A stretch of DNA of 64,000 nt from Legionella gresilensis (GCF_900639865.1 NZ_CAAAHX010000002.1:186001-250000), one strand, 5' to 3'; counted from the stretch's first letter, positions 44,751 through 54,641 are shown. The notes: generated by a model from the sequence alone, not told the origin. Numbers and translations: made by a program.

Positions 44751-47700
44751 CTAAATAGAGAATTTTGTTTCATTTAAAGACGTGATCTGATTATGCTGCT
44801 GCCCCTGTTTTACAAATAAAGCAGGATGATGTACTTCCTTTGCTGATGATGGTAAAGGATCTGATAAAATGGGCTCAGATGGAGAAATAGTGTTTAACAA
44901 TACATTAAGAAAACGTTGGCTATTATTCGAGGCTGTATACTCAAGCTGGTCAATACGAATGGGACTTTCAAGAAAATAATCACTATCCTTATAGGCTTGA
45001 AAAAGCTTTTTATCGTCCTCAGCAAAGACCCGGTAATATAAATACTGCCGACAAATTTGAACCTTGCTTAAAAATAACTGCTTAACCCAGCCAAACTGTT
45101 GCTCAATCCAATTACTACTCTGGGTAATTGTCTTGGCGGATAAGCGAAATACAGGCCCTATTGTGTCATCCCAAATAGAAGCCATAGCTAGAATAATTAA
45201 TCCTAAAGGATAAGCTACAAAGCGGCTTAAAGGATTCAAAATAGTTAAGGAGAGGCGAGTAAGGATAAAAAAAGCATCAATACAAGGTAGAAAAATAAAA
45301 TTTTTACAGGTTTGAAAAAGCGGTAGGGTGATTAACCAAAAACTATTCATTAAGAAATTTAAAAAAGGATTTTTACTATAAGTACCGAGAGGATTAGTAT
45401 AGCCATAAAGCGGCATCAGTCTTAATCCCGCTAAAAAATTCTGGTTTCCTGGCCGTTTAGCAAAAGCAATAAAGGCCTCTCCAATAGATTTTAATTCACC
45501 CAGTATTCCGAAAGAGCGACTAAAAAAATTAGTTAAACCCCGAAATGGAACGTGAATTAACATTGTTCCTATTTCTAAGAAAAAAACAGTAGATAAAGAG
45601 AGTAATAAATCAAGTATTGCAACGCCCATTTGTTTTAAAAACAATATAGATAATTGGGCACTTTTTTTAATACCAGTTAAAAAGCCAGGATAACCATAAT
45701 AATGCGCTTCAATAAGTGGACTTAATATTATTTTGCCTAGCGTTGCAATGCCTTTAAAAAACCATTTAATGCTACCTAATAACCAATCGTCGCCTGGATG
45801 CATAACAGTATCATAAATAGCGGCGCCACCTTTAGCGCCTAAAGCTAAATAATTAATTTCTGGATGCGGCCCCATTTCTTTTTGTAAAGCAGGAATGGCT
45901 TTACATAACCCATAACCTAATCCTAAAGCCAGAGCTAGGATGATAGCAATTTCAGCAGGATTATCACGTAACGCTGTAACTGCTTGAATAAAAAAATCAT
46001 CTAGATTCCCAGAAACCATTATGCCTTGCCAGTAAATAACTGCTGCAGAAATAGCCTCAGAAATTGTCCCATGGCTCATCCATTTTCCAAGCTTTTGGGT
46101 AGGCTCAATACCTGCAATTAAACCCTTTAGATGCAGTTTAAGTAATATGGTTTTTAAAGCTTCAGGTGCAATAATCGCACCGCCGCCATAAAGATAAGCA
46201 AGCATAGCTAATGAGCCGATAAGCGGATTTTCTTCGCTTTTACTAACAAAAAACATTGCAAAGTGACGTGCTATATTAAGAACTTTATGTAGTGGGTTAG
46301 TATAAAAAGTTAAATGAGGAGCATGCTCTTCTCTGACAATAATATAATTATTATTGCTAATGTGTTCTTTAATAAATTCTTCTAATGATTGCCCATTTTT
46401 TAATAGCCCATGTCCAATCATAATATCTACAATCGATTTTAAAAAAGCCGGTTTTTCTATGACACTTTGCTCTTTCTTAGCAGGATGTTCACTATGAATG
46501 TGTTTAACAAAGTCATTATGCAAATCTTTAAAGAACAGAGTTAGGTTATTAAAAATATATTTGAAAAACCTAGGAATACTGGAAAGAAAAGCTTTAAATT
46601 GTAAATTTATTTTTTCTGGCAAAAAAAGATGTTTCTTTGATAAGTGACTTAACGTCACTAAATCTTCACCGCTAGGCATAGGGTAAAACAACTCATTTTC
46701 TTTAAAATAACGCAACGCAATCATATTATTTCTAATTCGAATAATAACCTGGTTTTCGTGAGGTAAATGAACCCAATGACCATTAGCTTTTGTAGTTAAG
46801 ATTTTATAAGCTTGCTCTTTTGAGTTAGTAACATAACCTGGTTGATTTAAGTGAGTAAGACTATTAATTAACCTTTCCAAGGTCGAGTGGCCTGCTTGGT
46901 TCAACCCCTTAAAACGATAATATGGCTTAATCGTGGTCAAGGTTAAGCCATCACTACGTGTCCAAACTTGTTTTTCATGAATAGGTTGAGCTTTCGATAG
47001 ATGATTCGCTAATTGTCTAGCTTCTTTATAAAGCTTACTAAAAAAGGCCCCTAGCCGTTCAAATCGATTAGCAGGAATATTATAAAGGGAGGAGGGCAAT
47101 ATAAATCCATAAAGCTCTGAAATTACCCGTAAGGTATTATTAAGCTCTTGCTCATCTTGCTTAATATGAATTTCACTATCCCAAACAAAACAAGGCTTCT
47201 TATCTGCCCTAAAGTTGTTTGCTACTTCTGTAAAATCTAATTGATCTATTCTTGAAACGGGAAAGACACGATTAAACTGATAGTGCTGTGCTGTTTGCTT
47301 AGCTTTGTATAGAACACTGCCTAAGTAACCTTCAGAGACGATAGGACTGTTAGCGAGCAACCTGTTTTGATTACGGCACTGCTCAATAAGCGATATTACT
47401 TGCGTGCGAAGTTTTTCTTGTCCTATCCAATCATGAGTTGACAGATTTCGCTCTTCTTCAAGTAATTCTGTAAGTGAAAGGAGACATTGTTTAGCAAACT
47501 GATATTTTTTTTCTTGATGTAGATGACGCGGTTTTGTATAGCTGTTTGAGCGGCCTAAATAGCTATTTAATTGCCTCATACATTCAGCAACTAAAGAAGC
47601 TTGCCGACTACCAGGAAGGTGTTTTAATTTTTGTGGGTCATGGGTAAACAGTAAAATTTGAGGAATTGATTTATTATGATTAGCAATAATGCGCAGGTAA

Positions 47701-47888
47701 TCGCCATTAGGAAGGCGGTAATCCATATTATAATACCCAAAGATCACTGTACCTGCCTGAGCGCCGTTAACAGAGCCAATAAATGTTGCTCCTACGCCAT
47801 GGTTTAACGGACGCACTTGTAAATCTATTTCCATAAAATTGGGGTTTAATGTTTCTTTTAAATTAGGCATTTGAGGTTTGGTTTGCAT
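44751..47888 (-). CDS. Large multi-pass membrane protein, 1045 aa, hypothetical
   Basis: This is an unrecognised protein. The first 500 residues are soluble and mixed, beginning near a VNGAQAGTVIFGYYNM segment. From about residue 540 to 930 there are several hydrophobic segments, for example PLIGSLAMLAYLYGGGAIIA, IAIILALALGLGYGL, LDLLLSLSTVFFLEIG and FVAYPLGLIILAMA, so it should be an integral membrane protein. The last 120 residues are soluble again. No signal peptide is at the N-terminus. The ribosome binding site is weak (AGCTGG). An inverted-repeat element begins only 23 bp upstream of the ATG. Its size and lack of relatives fit a Legionella-specific protein, possibly an effector that inserts into host membranes. 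Confidence 0.75.
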   Translation of the reverse strand: MQTKPQMPNLKETLNPNFMEIDLQVRPLNHGVGATFIGSVNGAQAGTVIFGYYNMDYRLPNGDYLRIIANHNKSIPQILLFTHDPQKLKHLPGSRQASLVAECMRQLNSYLGRSNSYTKPRHLHQEKKYQFAKQCLLSLTELLEEERNLSTHDWIGQEKLRTQVISLIEQCRNQNRLLANSPIVSEGYLGSVLYKAKQTAQHYQFNRVFPVSRIDQLDFTEVANNFRADKKPCFVWDSEIHIKQDEQELNNTLRVISELYGFILPSSLYNIPANRFERLGAFFSKLYKEARQLANHLSKAQPIHEKQVWTRSDGLTLTTIKPYYRFKGLNQAGHSTLERLINSLTHLNQPGYVTNSKEQAYKILTTKANGHWVHLPHENQVIIRIRNNMIALRYFKENELFYPMPSGEDLVTLSHLSKKHLFLPEKINLQFKAFLSSIPRFFKYIFNNLTLFFKDLHNDFVKHIHSEHPAKKEQSVIEKPAFLKSIVDIMIGHGLLKNGQSLEEFIKEHISNNNYIIVREEHAPHLTFYTNPLHKVLNIARHFAMFFVSKSEENPLIGSLAMLAYLYGGGAIIAPEALKTILLKLHLKGLIAGIEPTQKLGKWMSHGTISEAISAAVIYWQGIMVSGNLDDFFIQAVTALRDNPAEIAIILALALGLGYGLCKAIPALQKEMGPHPEINYLALGAKGGAAIYDTVMHPGDDWLLGSIKWFFKGIATLGKIILSPLIEAHYYGYPGFLTGIKKSAQLSILFLKQMGVAILDLLLSLSTVFFLEIGTMLIHVPFRGLTNFFSRSFGILGELKSIGEAFIAFAKRPGNQNFLAGLRLMPLYGYTNPLGTYSKNPFLNFLMNSFWLITLPLFQTCKNFIFLPCIDAFFILTRLSLTILNPLSRFVAYPLGLIILAMASIWDDTIGPVFRLSAKTITQSSNWIEQQFGWVKQLFLSKVQICRQYLYYRVFAEDDKKLFQAYKDSDYFLESPIRIDQLEYTASNNSQRFLNVLLNTISPSEPILSDPLPSSAKEVHHPALFVKQGQQHNQITSLNETKFSI

Positions 47889-47910
47889 CCAGCTATTAAA
47901 GATAAATTAT

Positions 47911-48162
47911 TAGACTTCTTCGGAAACTGACATTGAGGGCTAATCACTTGAAAAAGGCCTTCAAAGCCTGCCCCCATGTAGATGGGGATGCTCATGTACT
48001 TCATACATACTTAATGGCAGCAACACTTAGGAGTATCTCTGTCATTCCTGCGTAGGCGGGAATGACAAAATCCTTAAGTTGACTTTATTACATGTACAAT
48101 GGGCTTTTCAGCCTTTTTTCGACAGACCATTTTGCCTCACTAGTAATTTCCGAAGAAGTCTA
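47911..48162. mobile_element. TAGAC-family MITE-like element (252 bp)
   Basis: Perfect 16-bp terminal inverted repeats (TAGACTTCTTCGGAAA at 47911-47926, complement at 48147-48162) enclose 220 bp without coding capacity. Inside is a REP-like palindrome GTCATTCCTGC-GTAG-GCGGGAATGAC (48041-48066). The element lies between divergent genes and covers the region where the promoter of the 1045-aa gene should be. The rest of the 519-bp gap (48163-48407) holds no further gene. Confidence 0.72.
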
Positions 48163-48407
48163 TTCCTGTACCAGTTAAAGAATGGCAAGCAAATTATTTT
48201 ATTGTATAGGAGAATTAAATTAAATATTTAAGCTGTAAAAATGAATAGAGAGAGCTTGCTATTTACATGAAAGGTTGTGGAGATCTAATTTACTTTCTTG
48301 CAGATTAGACTAAAATCACTTAACATGATTTGTCTTTTACCTAGCCATTAAATTCATTTAATAGCTTCAGGTTACAGTTAAAATTTATATGGATTTAGCT
48401 TTAAAGC

Positions 48408-48707
48408 ATGAAGCCACAGGGAAAAAATAGCAGACTCAACAAAATATTGACTGATTTTAAGTGGGTTAACCTTCAACTTAAATCTACCCAAACGAAATAT
48501 CAATTAGCAAAACATGCATTTGGTACTGCTGCAATCAATTTATCTCATAATCAAAATTTATTACTTGAACTTGATTCACCTAATTTACCTGACAGGCTCA
48601 ATATATCTATGTCATTTTTTGAATTAATTAACTTATTCCTTTTATTTTCAATTTTATTTCTCTTAGCTAAAGTAGCTGTCATTATCATTAAGGAGCATGG
48701 GGATTAA
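48408..48707 (+). CDS. Small membrane-anchored protein, 99 aa, hypothetical
   Basis: The 99-aa product has a basic soluble part (residues 1-65) and one C-terminal membrane helix (about residues 68-91, ELINLFLLFSILFLLAKVAV). Its stop codon overlaps the start of the polysaccharide export gene by one base (TAATG), so the two are translationally coupled and the product probably serves the same system, perhaps as a membrane anchor or regulator. The ribosome binding site of this first gene is weak. No homologous family is recognised. Confidence 0.65.
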   Translation: MKPQGKNSRLNKILTDFKWVNLQLKSTQTKYQLAKHAFGTAAINLSHNQNLLLELDSPNLPDRLNISMSFFELINLFLLFSILFLLAKVAVIIIKEHGD

Positions 48708-50482
48708 TGAAGAAGTTAGTCTTATTAGTGTTAATTTTTTTACCCTTGATAGCGTTTGCTGAGGAAGTTAAAAAAGCTCAAGAACCTATCCTTTCTTCAA
48801 TGGAACAAGTCAGAAATACCTCGATTGAGCAGGCCAAAGTTACTACGAATCAGCCTTTATCAGCTACAGGATTTTCAGCTTCCTCTAATAGCGCAGATGA
48901 TGGAGGTGATGTTGCAGATGATGAGGAAACAAATATCTATTTAAAATCGACGACGCACATGGGTGATGTTATCAATCAGCGTTTACCAGTTTTTGGCCGC
49001 AACTTATTTGGTAGGCAATGCGAGCAATTACACCAAGCACGTTTTTTTAATCCGCGGTATCGGCTTACAGTTGGCGATGAAGTCAATGTGCAAATTTGGG
49101 GAGCATACCAAGTATCACAAAAAGTGATTGTTGATAGTCAAGGGAATATTTTTATTCCTGAAGTAGGCCCGGTAAAAGTTGAGGGCATTGAAAATCAAAA
49201 ATTAAATGATGTTATTCAACAGCATGTAAAAAAGAGCTTTAAAAAAGGGGTAAATCTCTATGCTGATTTAGTTACAGCGCAACCCGTGCAAGTCTATGTT
49301 GCAGGTTTTGTAAATTCTCCGGGATTATATGACGGACTATCTTCAGACTCTGTTATCTATTTTCTTTGCTCAGCTGGAGGTATTAATTTAGATGAAGGCA
49401 GCTTTAGGGATATTGCAGTAATTCGTAATGGCAAGCCTCTGCGTCATGTTGATTTATATGATTTTCTCTTTAAGGGTAATGTTAATCCCTTTCAACTACA
49501 CCAAGGCGATACAATTTTAGTTAGAGCCCAAAAGTATAGTGTTTCGGTGGCAGGTGATGTCAAAAGTCCTTATCAATACGAATTATTAGAGAAAGAGATG
49601 CCATTGTCTTCATTAATGGCTTTAGCTAACGTTGAGCCTACTGCAACTTATGTACGTATTCAGCGCAATCAAGGCATGAAGCCTACGTTTATTTATGAGC
49701 AAATACATCAATCCAAACCTGTTAAAATTAAAGCAGGGGATAGAATTACTTTTGTTGCAGATAAAGAAGTGCGGCAAACATTAATTACTGTAAAAGGACA
49801 AGTTAAAGGGCCTCATCAATATGTCGTGACGCAGGGTACCACATTAGCTCAATTTGTAAAAACACTACCAATTGCATCAAATGCTAATTTAGATAATTTA
49901 CAATTGTTTCGAGACTCAGTAGCAAAACAGCAGAAAGAGGCACTTCATGCTAGTCTTTCACGTTTACAACGACAAACAATGACTGGCGAAACATTAACAG
50001 GTGATGATGCTAAATTGCAGGAAGCGCGCTCTGAATTAATTACTAAATTTGTGCAAGAGGCAAAACAGGTAGAGACCAAAGGGCAGGTCGTTGTCGGTGA
50101 TCAAAATCATTGGGATAAAATTATCTTACAAAATAATGATGTGATTAATATTCCTATTAAATCCTCTGTAATCACTGTCAGTGGTGATGTTGTCAATTCC
50201 ATCTCACTTACGGTTAATCCTAAATATAGGCTCATTGATTATATTAATGCCGCTGGTGGTTTTCAAAAAACAGCTAATCAAGCAGAATTTTTATTAGTTA
50301 GACAAAGTGGTCAAGTGCAATTAGTTAAACATAATTGGCATTCAGGTCAAGTTGATTTAAAAGGCGGTGATCAGCTGATTGTTTTACCTAAGCAAACTGA
50401 AAGTGGGATTAAGATGACAGGTATGATGACTTCTATTCTTTATCAGTTAGCTTTAGCAGCCAAAGTAGCAATAGCTATTTAG
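48707..50482 (+). CDS. Wza-type polysaccharide export protein with SLBB domains
   Basis: This 591-aa exported protein has a signal peptide (MKKLVLLVLIFLPLIAFA). The poly-export domain begins near residue 120 with RYRLTVGDEVNVQIWGAY and is followed by the SLBB-type unit VQVYVAGFVNSPGLYDG. Further SLBB-like blocks follow (SVAGDVKSPYQYELL, TVKGQVKGPHQYVV, TVSGDVVNSISLTVNP). The C-terminus has a hydrophobic helix (MMTSILYQLALAAKVAIAI). Such proteins form the outer-membrane exit channel for capsule or exopolysaccharide. No lipobox is seen, unlike E. coli Wza. It is coupled to the small gene upstream and 47 bp before a KpsC-like gene. Confidence 0.88.
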   Translation: MKKLVLLVLIFLPLIAFAEEVKKAQEPILSSMEQVRNTSIEQAKVTTNQPLSATGFSASSNSADDGGDVADDEETNIYLKSTTHMGDVINQRLPVFGRNLFGRQCEQLHQARFFNPRYRLTVGDEVNVQIWGAYQVSQKVIVDSQGNIFIPEVGPVKVEGIENQKLNDVIQQHVKKSFKKGVNLYADLVTAQPVQVYVAGFVNSPGLYDGLSSDSVIYFLCSAGGINLDEGSFRDIAVIRNGKPLRHVDLYDFLFKGNVNPFQLHQGDTILVRAQKYSVSVAGDVKSPYQYELLEKEMPLSSLMALANVEPTATYVRIQRNQGMKPTFIYEQIHQSKPVKIKAGDRITFVADKEVRQTLITVKGQVKGPHQYVVTQGTTLAQFVKTLPIASNANLDNLQLFRDSVAKQQKEALHASLSRLQRQTMTGETLTGDDAKLQEARSELITKFVQEAKQVETKGQVVVGDQNHWDKIILQNNDVINIPIKSSVITVSGDVVNSISLTVNPKYRLIDYINAAGGFQKTANQAEFLLVRQSGQVQLVKHNWHSGQVDLKGGDQLIVLPKQTESGIKMTGMMTSILYQLALAAKVAIAI

Positions 50483-50529
50483 TAAATGTGAAAACTAAAT
50501 AAGATTTTTAGACTTATCAAGCAAAGGCT

Positions 50530-52824
50530 ATGTTAATTAAAAAAGCAAATAAAAAACTATTGAAAGGAATTAATGGCTTACCCATTATAAAATATTATGC
50601 GCGATTAATAAGGTTTTTGCATCGACAAATAAAAATATACCTAATTAGTCAGTCAAGTTTAATTCATAAAAAACCTAATGAAACTTATATTGAATTGTGC
50701 CAGAGTCAGCCAAGTTATTTATATTTACCATGGATAGAAGCTTTAACGAATAGGCTGGTTACTTATCTGAATAATTCAGCGACTAATTTTCAATTAATTC
50801 CTTTGTCTATTTTCTCTAATACCAAAACAATTAAAAGTCGTAATAAAATTAATTTTTTTACACAACATTGCCAACATCAATTAAATGACATCTTATTAAA
50901 TTGGCTAAACCCGATTGCAGGTCATGTAAAAGGGATTATTTTTACTTTCGACTATGGATTGTTACAGCGTCAAATTATAAAGGTGTGTAAACAATTAAAA
51001 ATTCAAACCATTCTTATTCCGCATGAATCGGTATTTTTTAATCGTGACAAATATTATTTTCATCCCATAACTAATATTAATACACCTTTATGCGATTATG
51101 TTTTGTGTTGGGGCCAATTACAAAAAGATATTTTTACTAGTCGTGGTTATCCTGAAAATCGAATAGAGATTGTTGGTGCACCAAAACTTGATCGATATTA
51201 TGATTATCAACCAAAATTCTCACATAATGAATTTTGTCAGCGAGCAAAATTAAATAAGGACAAACCTATTATTTTATTTGCTGCTCAAAGTTTAGATTTT
51301 CAAGTCAATCATCAAATGGCAATCCAAGCGCAGCATAATATCATTATGCAACTGATCGATTATTGCCAACAAAAAAATTATGAATTTATTTTACGCTGCC
51401 CCCCTACAGGCTACCTTATCGGTAATAAGCGAATTTTGAACCAAATGCAAGAAGCTAATTTTTTTATTGACTCACCAAACCCAGCTTACTGTTTTGATCC
51501 TGAAGAAGCGATCTATCATGCAGATGTGATCGTATCCATTAATAGTACGATGTTATTTGAAGCATTATTAATGGGTAAGCGATCCTTGTCAGTTAAGTAT
51601 TTTGATTTTAAGGAGGATTGGCAGCGAGCAGGTATAAAATGTGTTTTTAGTGAACAAGAGCTGAAAACAGTTTTAAATAGTTGGTTGCAAGATAAACATT
51701 TTGACAGGCCTATGCCTACTAAATGGGCAATTCAATCATTTTCATTAAATGGCTTTGATGGCCAGGCGACAACACGCATTAATCAGCAACTTGAAAAAAT
51801 TGTTAAACAACCCTTGAAATTAATACCACCTCCTCTTACTCGAATTCTGTCCAATGAAGGGCCGCCAATTGATTTTGTTTATTTTTCTAACGAAGATAGT
51901 CAATTCGATTACATTGCTCCATTATTAAATGCTAAAACCATTATTTCGCCTAAAAGACAGAAGTTTATTTTTTGGGCTGAGCTAGAATGCTTGTTTAAAG
52001 AAAAGCGACTATCCTTGACAAGCGAAGCAATAAAACATTTACCAAAAATTTATCTTGAGCGGGGAATTATTCATTTTGGCGATAAATGGACTTCTATTAT
52101 TATCGATGATAAAGAATTCTATGATGGAAAAAATATAAATAATTGCTTAAACAATTTATTAAATAGTGAAATTGAATTAACCGAGCAACAAGCTAATGAG
52201 GCAAAACATTGTATAAACAGAATAGTTTCTAGTCATTTTTTTGTCACTCATAAAAACTCAAATAAATCAAAAGTTATAGCATCTAAAAGTCGACCTAAGT
52301 TTTTGTTAATTGATGAATATAAAGAGGCTGAAAATAAAATTAAAGAAGCTTCTTTTAAAAAGCTCATTGACCAAGTGCTTTTAGAGTGCAACCAAGGCGA
52401 TATTTTAATTTATTCACCTGGTAAAATACCTGGGAAAAAGACTTATTTAAATCCAACTAGTTTAAAGCCCTATTTAGAACAATATAAGAATATCCATTTT
52501 GTGCCTAATGATTATGATCTTTATTCCCTTCTAAACGAGGTAGAAAGGATCTATGTAGTCAATTCAATAATTGGTTTTTTTGCATTAATGGCTAAGAAAA
52601 AAGTATACTGTTATGGCCTCCCATTTTATTCAAGTTGGGGGTTGACTGTGGATGATATTCAAATTCCTAAACAAAGAAAACGCTCTTTAAATGAGCTTTT
52701 TTATTTTGCTTGCATTCATTTAAGCCGGTATTACAGTCCTTTGTTAGGGCGTAAATGTAGTTTAAATGAATATATCGATTATATTTTATGCTCAAATACA
52801 GAAGATTTTATGACCTTTCTTTAG
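50530..52824 (+). CDS. KpsC-like capsule polysaccharide glycosyltransferase
   Basis: This 764-aa cytoplasmic protein has two GT-B-like modules. The first (about residues 100-420) contains IPHESVFFNRDKYYFHP, CDYVLCWGQLQKDIFTSRGY and VGAPKLDRY, as in CDP-glycerol/Kdo-type capsule transferases. The last 150 residues carry the KpsC hallmark: DLYSLLNEVERIYVVNSIIGF, ALMAKKKVYCYGLPFYSSWGLT. KpsC adds a beta-Kdo linker on phosphatidylglycerol before capsule export. Sugar-nucleotide synthesis, Kdo-CMP supply, polymerase and ABC-exporter genes are not nearby. It ends 20 bp before a TATAGCG-family element. Confidence 0.82.
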   Translation: MLIKKANKKLLKGINGLPIIKYYARLIRFLHRQIKIYLISQSSLIHKKPNETYIELCQSQPSYLYLPWIEALTNRLVTYLNNSATNFQLIPLSIFSNTKTIKSRNKINFFTQHCQHQLNDILLNWLNPIAGHVKGIIFTFDYGLLQRQIIKVCKQLKIQTILIPHESVFFNRDKYYFHPITNINTPLCDYVLCWGQLQKDIFTSRGYPENRIEIVGAPKLDRYYDYQPKFSHNEFCQRAKLNKDKPIILFAAQSLDFQVNHQMAIQAQHNIIMQLIDYCQQKNYEFILRCPPTGYLIGNKRILNQMQEANFFIDSPNPAYCFDPEEAIYHADVIVSINSTMLFEALLMGKRSLSVKYFDFKEDWQRAGIKCVFSEQELKTVLNSWLQDKHFDRPMPTKWAIQSFSLNGFDGQATTRINQQLEKIVKQPLKLIPPPLTRILSNEGPPIDFVYFSNEDSQFDYIAPLLNAKTIISPKRQKFIFWAELECLFKEKRLSLTSEAIKHLPKIYLERGIIHFGDKWTSIIIDDKEFYDGKNINNCLNNLLNSEIELTEQQANEAKHCINRIVSSHFFVTHKNSNKSKVIASKSRPKFLLIDEYKEAENKIKEASFKKLIDQVLLECNQGDILIYSPGKIPGKKTYLNPTSLKPYLEQYKNIHFVPNDYDLYSLLNEVERIYVVNSIIGFFALMAKKKVYCYGLPFYSSWGLTVDDIQIPKQRKRSLNELFYFACIHLSRYYSPLLGRKCSLNEYIDYILCSNTEDFMTFL

Positions 52825-52843
52825 GCGTTTAATTAAAAATAAC

Positions 52844-52959
52844 TATTATAGCGCCACCCCCTAAGCCTTATATTTCGTTGTAAGCTCATTCAGCGCAGTA
52901 CAATACGCCTATGTACACTCTTGCGCCTTGGCTAAAACTTAGTGGGTGACGCTATAATA
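52844..52959. mobile_element. TATAGCG-family MITE-like element (116 bp)
   Basis: Terminal inverted repeats of 22 bp with two mismatches (left TATTATAGCGCCACCCCCTA to 52865, right ending GTGGGTGACGCTATAATA at 52959) enclose a short non-coding middle. A related but more decayed copy is at 42383-42494. It lies between the KpsC-like gene and era and could end transcription by hairpin formation. Confidence 0.7.
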
Positions 52960-53065
52960 TTTAAACGTTTCCTGCTAGTTGCGCTATTTTTTTAAAATTG
53001 ATTAGACTTAACCAAGTACTCAATACATGCTAAAATGTTTTAAAAATAAACATGGTTGGAAGTAA

Positions 53066-53950
53066 ATGACAAGTTATTGTGGCTATATTGCTTTAGTAGG
53101 TAGACCGAATGTTGGTAAGTCAACGCTACTTAATCATATTTTACAGTGCAAAGTTAGCATTACTTCTCGTAAGCCTCAAACAACTAGGCATTCTATTTTA
53201 GGTATTCACACAGTTGATGAGTATCAATTTGTGTATGTCGACACACCAGGCATTCATCAAAGTCAAAAAAAAGCCATTAACCGCCTCATGAATAAAACGG
53301 CAAGCAGTGCATTGCGTGATGTTGATGTGGCTGTATTTATAGTGGATGGGACGCATTGGACAGAGGAAGATGAAAAGGTCTTAAAATTAATTGCCCAAGC
53401 AGAGGTCCCTTGTATATTAGCTATTAATAAAATAGATAAAATTGCGGATAAAAGTCAGCTATTACCTTGGATAGAGAAAATAAGTCACTATCATTCGTTT
53501 GCTGCTATCATTCCCTTATCTGCAAAAACAGGTGCTCAGGTTGAAGAATTACAAAAGTGCCTTAAAGATTTTCTGCCAAAAGGACCGCATTTGTTTGCTG
53601 ACGATCAGTTTACAGATCGTTCTACTCGTTTTTTATGTGCAGAATTGATTCGCGAAAAGGTATTTCGCCTTTGCGGACAAGAAATTCCTTACTCAACCAC
53701 CGTTGAAATTGAATCTTTTAAAGAAGAAGAAAAATTAGTGCGTATTCATGCTTTAATTATGTTGGATAAAGCTAATCACAAGCCTATTATTATTGGTGAA
53801 AAAGGTCAAAAACTTAAAGAAATTGCTACAGCGGCACGATTGGATATTGAAAAATTATTAGGTAAAAAAGTATTTCTGCAATGCTGGTGTAAAATAAAGT
53901 CTGGTTGGTCTGATAATGAGCGTTTCTTAAAACAATTAGGTTATGACTAA
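53066..53950 (+). CDS. era: GTPase Era
   Basis: Era is an essential GTPase that binds the 3' end of 16S rRNA during 30S assembly. The 294-aa product has G1 GRPNVGKSTL (residues about 12-21), G3 DTPGIH and G4 NKID, and a C-terminal KH domain with IIIGEKGQKLKEIA. The ribosome binding site is TTGGAAG. It overlaps recO by 8 bp. In many relatives era follows rnc; here they are 24 kb apart, so the operon has been split. Confidence 0.98.
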   Translation: MTSYCGYIALVGRPNVGKSTLLNHILQCKVSITSRKPQTTRHSILGIHTVDEYQFVYVDTPGIHQSQKKAINRLMNKTASSALRDVDVAVFIVDGTHWTEEDEKVLKLIAQAEVPCILAINKIDKIADKSQLLPWIEKISHYHSFAAIIPLSAKTGAQVEELQKCLKDFLPKGPHLFADDQFTDRSTRFLCAELIREKVFRLCGQEIPYSTTVEIESFKEEEKLVRIHALIMLDKANHKPIIIGEKGQKLKEIATAARLDIEKLLGKKVFLQCWCKIKSGWSDNERFLKQLGYD

Positions 53951-54641
53951 TATTTCTCTTAACGCCTGGTTACTTCATAAGCAACCTTTAGGTGATACAA
54001 GTCTTAAGGCTACTTTTTATTCTTGTGAGCAAGGAATAATTTCTTGTGTTTATAAAGGTGGGCGCCTACCCAATAAACAGACTCTCCTCCAACCTTTTAT
54101 ACCTTTATGGTTATCAGTTAACCAGCAACCACGATCGCGATGGAATTATATCAATCAGTTAGAGAATACCGCCGCGCCTTTAATATTGAAAGGGATCGCC
54201 TTGTTTGCGGGACTTTATGTTAATGAACTTGTTTTTTATTTATTAGATAACGCTGAGTCCCAACCAACTTTTTATGAGAATTATGAATATACATTGCAAG
54301 TTCTAGCAACGAGTCATGAGCGATTAGAAATTGAAGCAACATTACGACGTTTTGAATATCGTTTATTAGAAGTTTGCGGTTATGCCTTTTCTTATGAACA
54401 TGAAGCTTATTCATTTGAATTAATTGATGTAAAAAAACAATATACTTTTGTTGCAGGGCAAGGTTTTATTTTGGCTAAGGAAGGGCTGTTAGGAAGTGAT
54501 ATAATAGCGCTTGGTAATGGGCAGTTAAATCATCCCCAGCAGTTGAAAATGGCAAAATATATTATGCGTCAAGCCATTAATCATGCTTTAGACGGTCGTA
54601 GATTAATCTCAAGAAGCTTATTTAAGGTAGGCGTAAAGTAG
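53943..54641 (+). CDS. recO: DNA repair protein RecO
   Basis: RecO helps RecR load RecA at gaps in the RecFOR pathway. The 232-aa product has an N-terminal OB-fold (ISLNAWLLHKQPLGDTS), the central RSRWNYINQLE segment and a helical C-terminal domain with YVNELVFYLL and the motif FEYRLLEVCGY. The four zinc cysteines of some RecO proteins are absent, as in E. coli. It overlaps era by 8 bp, an arrangement common in gammaproteobacteria. pdxJ follows after a 323-bp gap. Confidence 0.95.
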   Translation: MTNISLNAWLLHKQPLGDTSLKATFYSCEQGIISCVYKGGRLPNKQTLLQPFIPLWLSVNQQPRSRWNYINQLENTAAPLILKGIALFAGLYVNELVFYLLDNAESQPTFYENYEYTLQVLATSHERLEIEATLRRFEYRLLEVCGYAFSYEHEAYSFELIDVKKQYTFVAGQGFILAKEGLLGSDIIALGNGQLNHPQQLKMAKYIMRQAINHALDGRRLISRSLFKVGVK

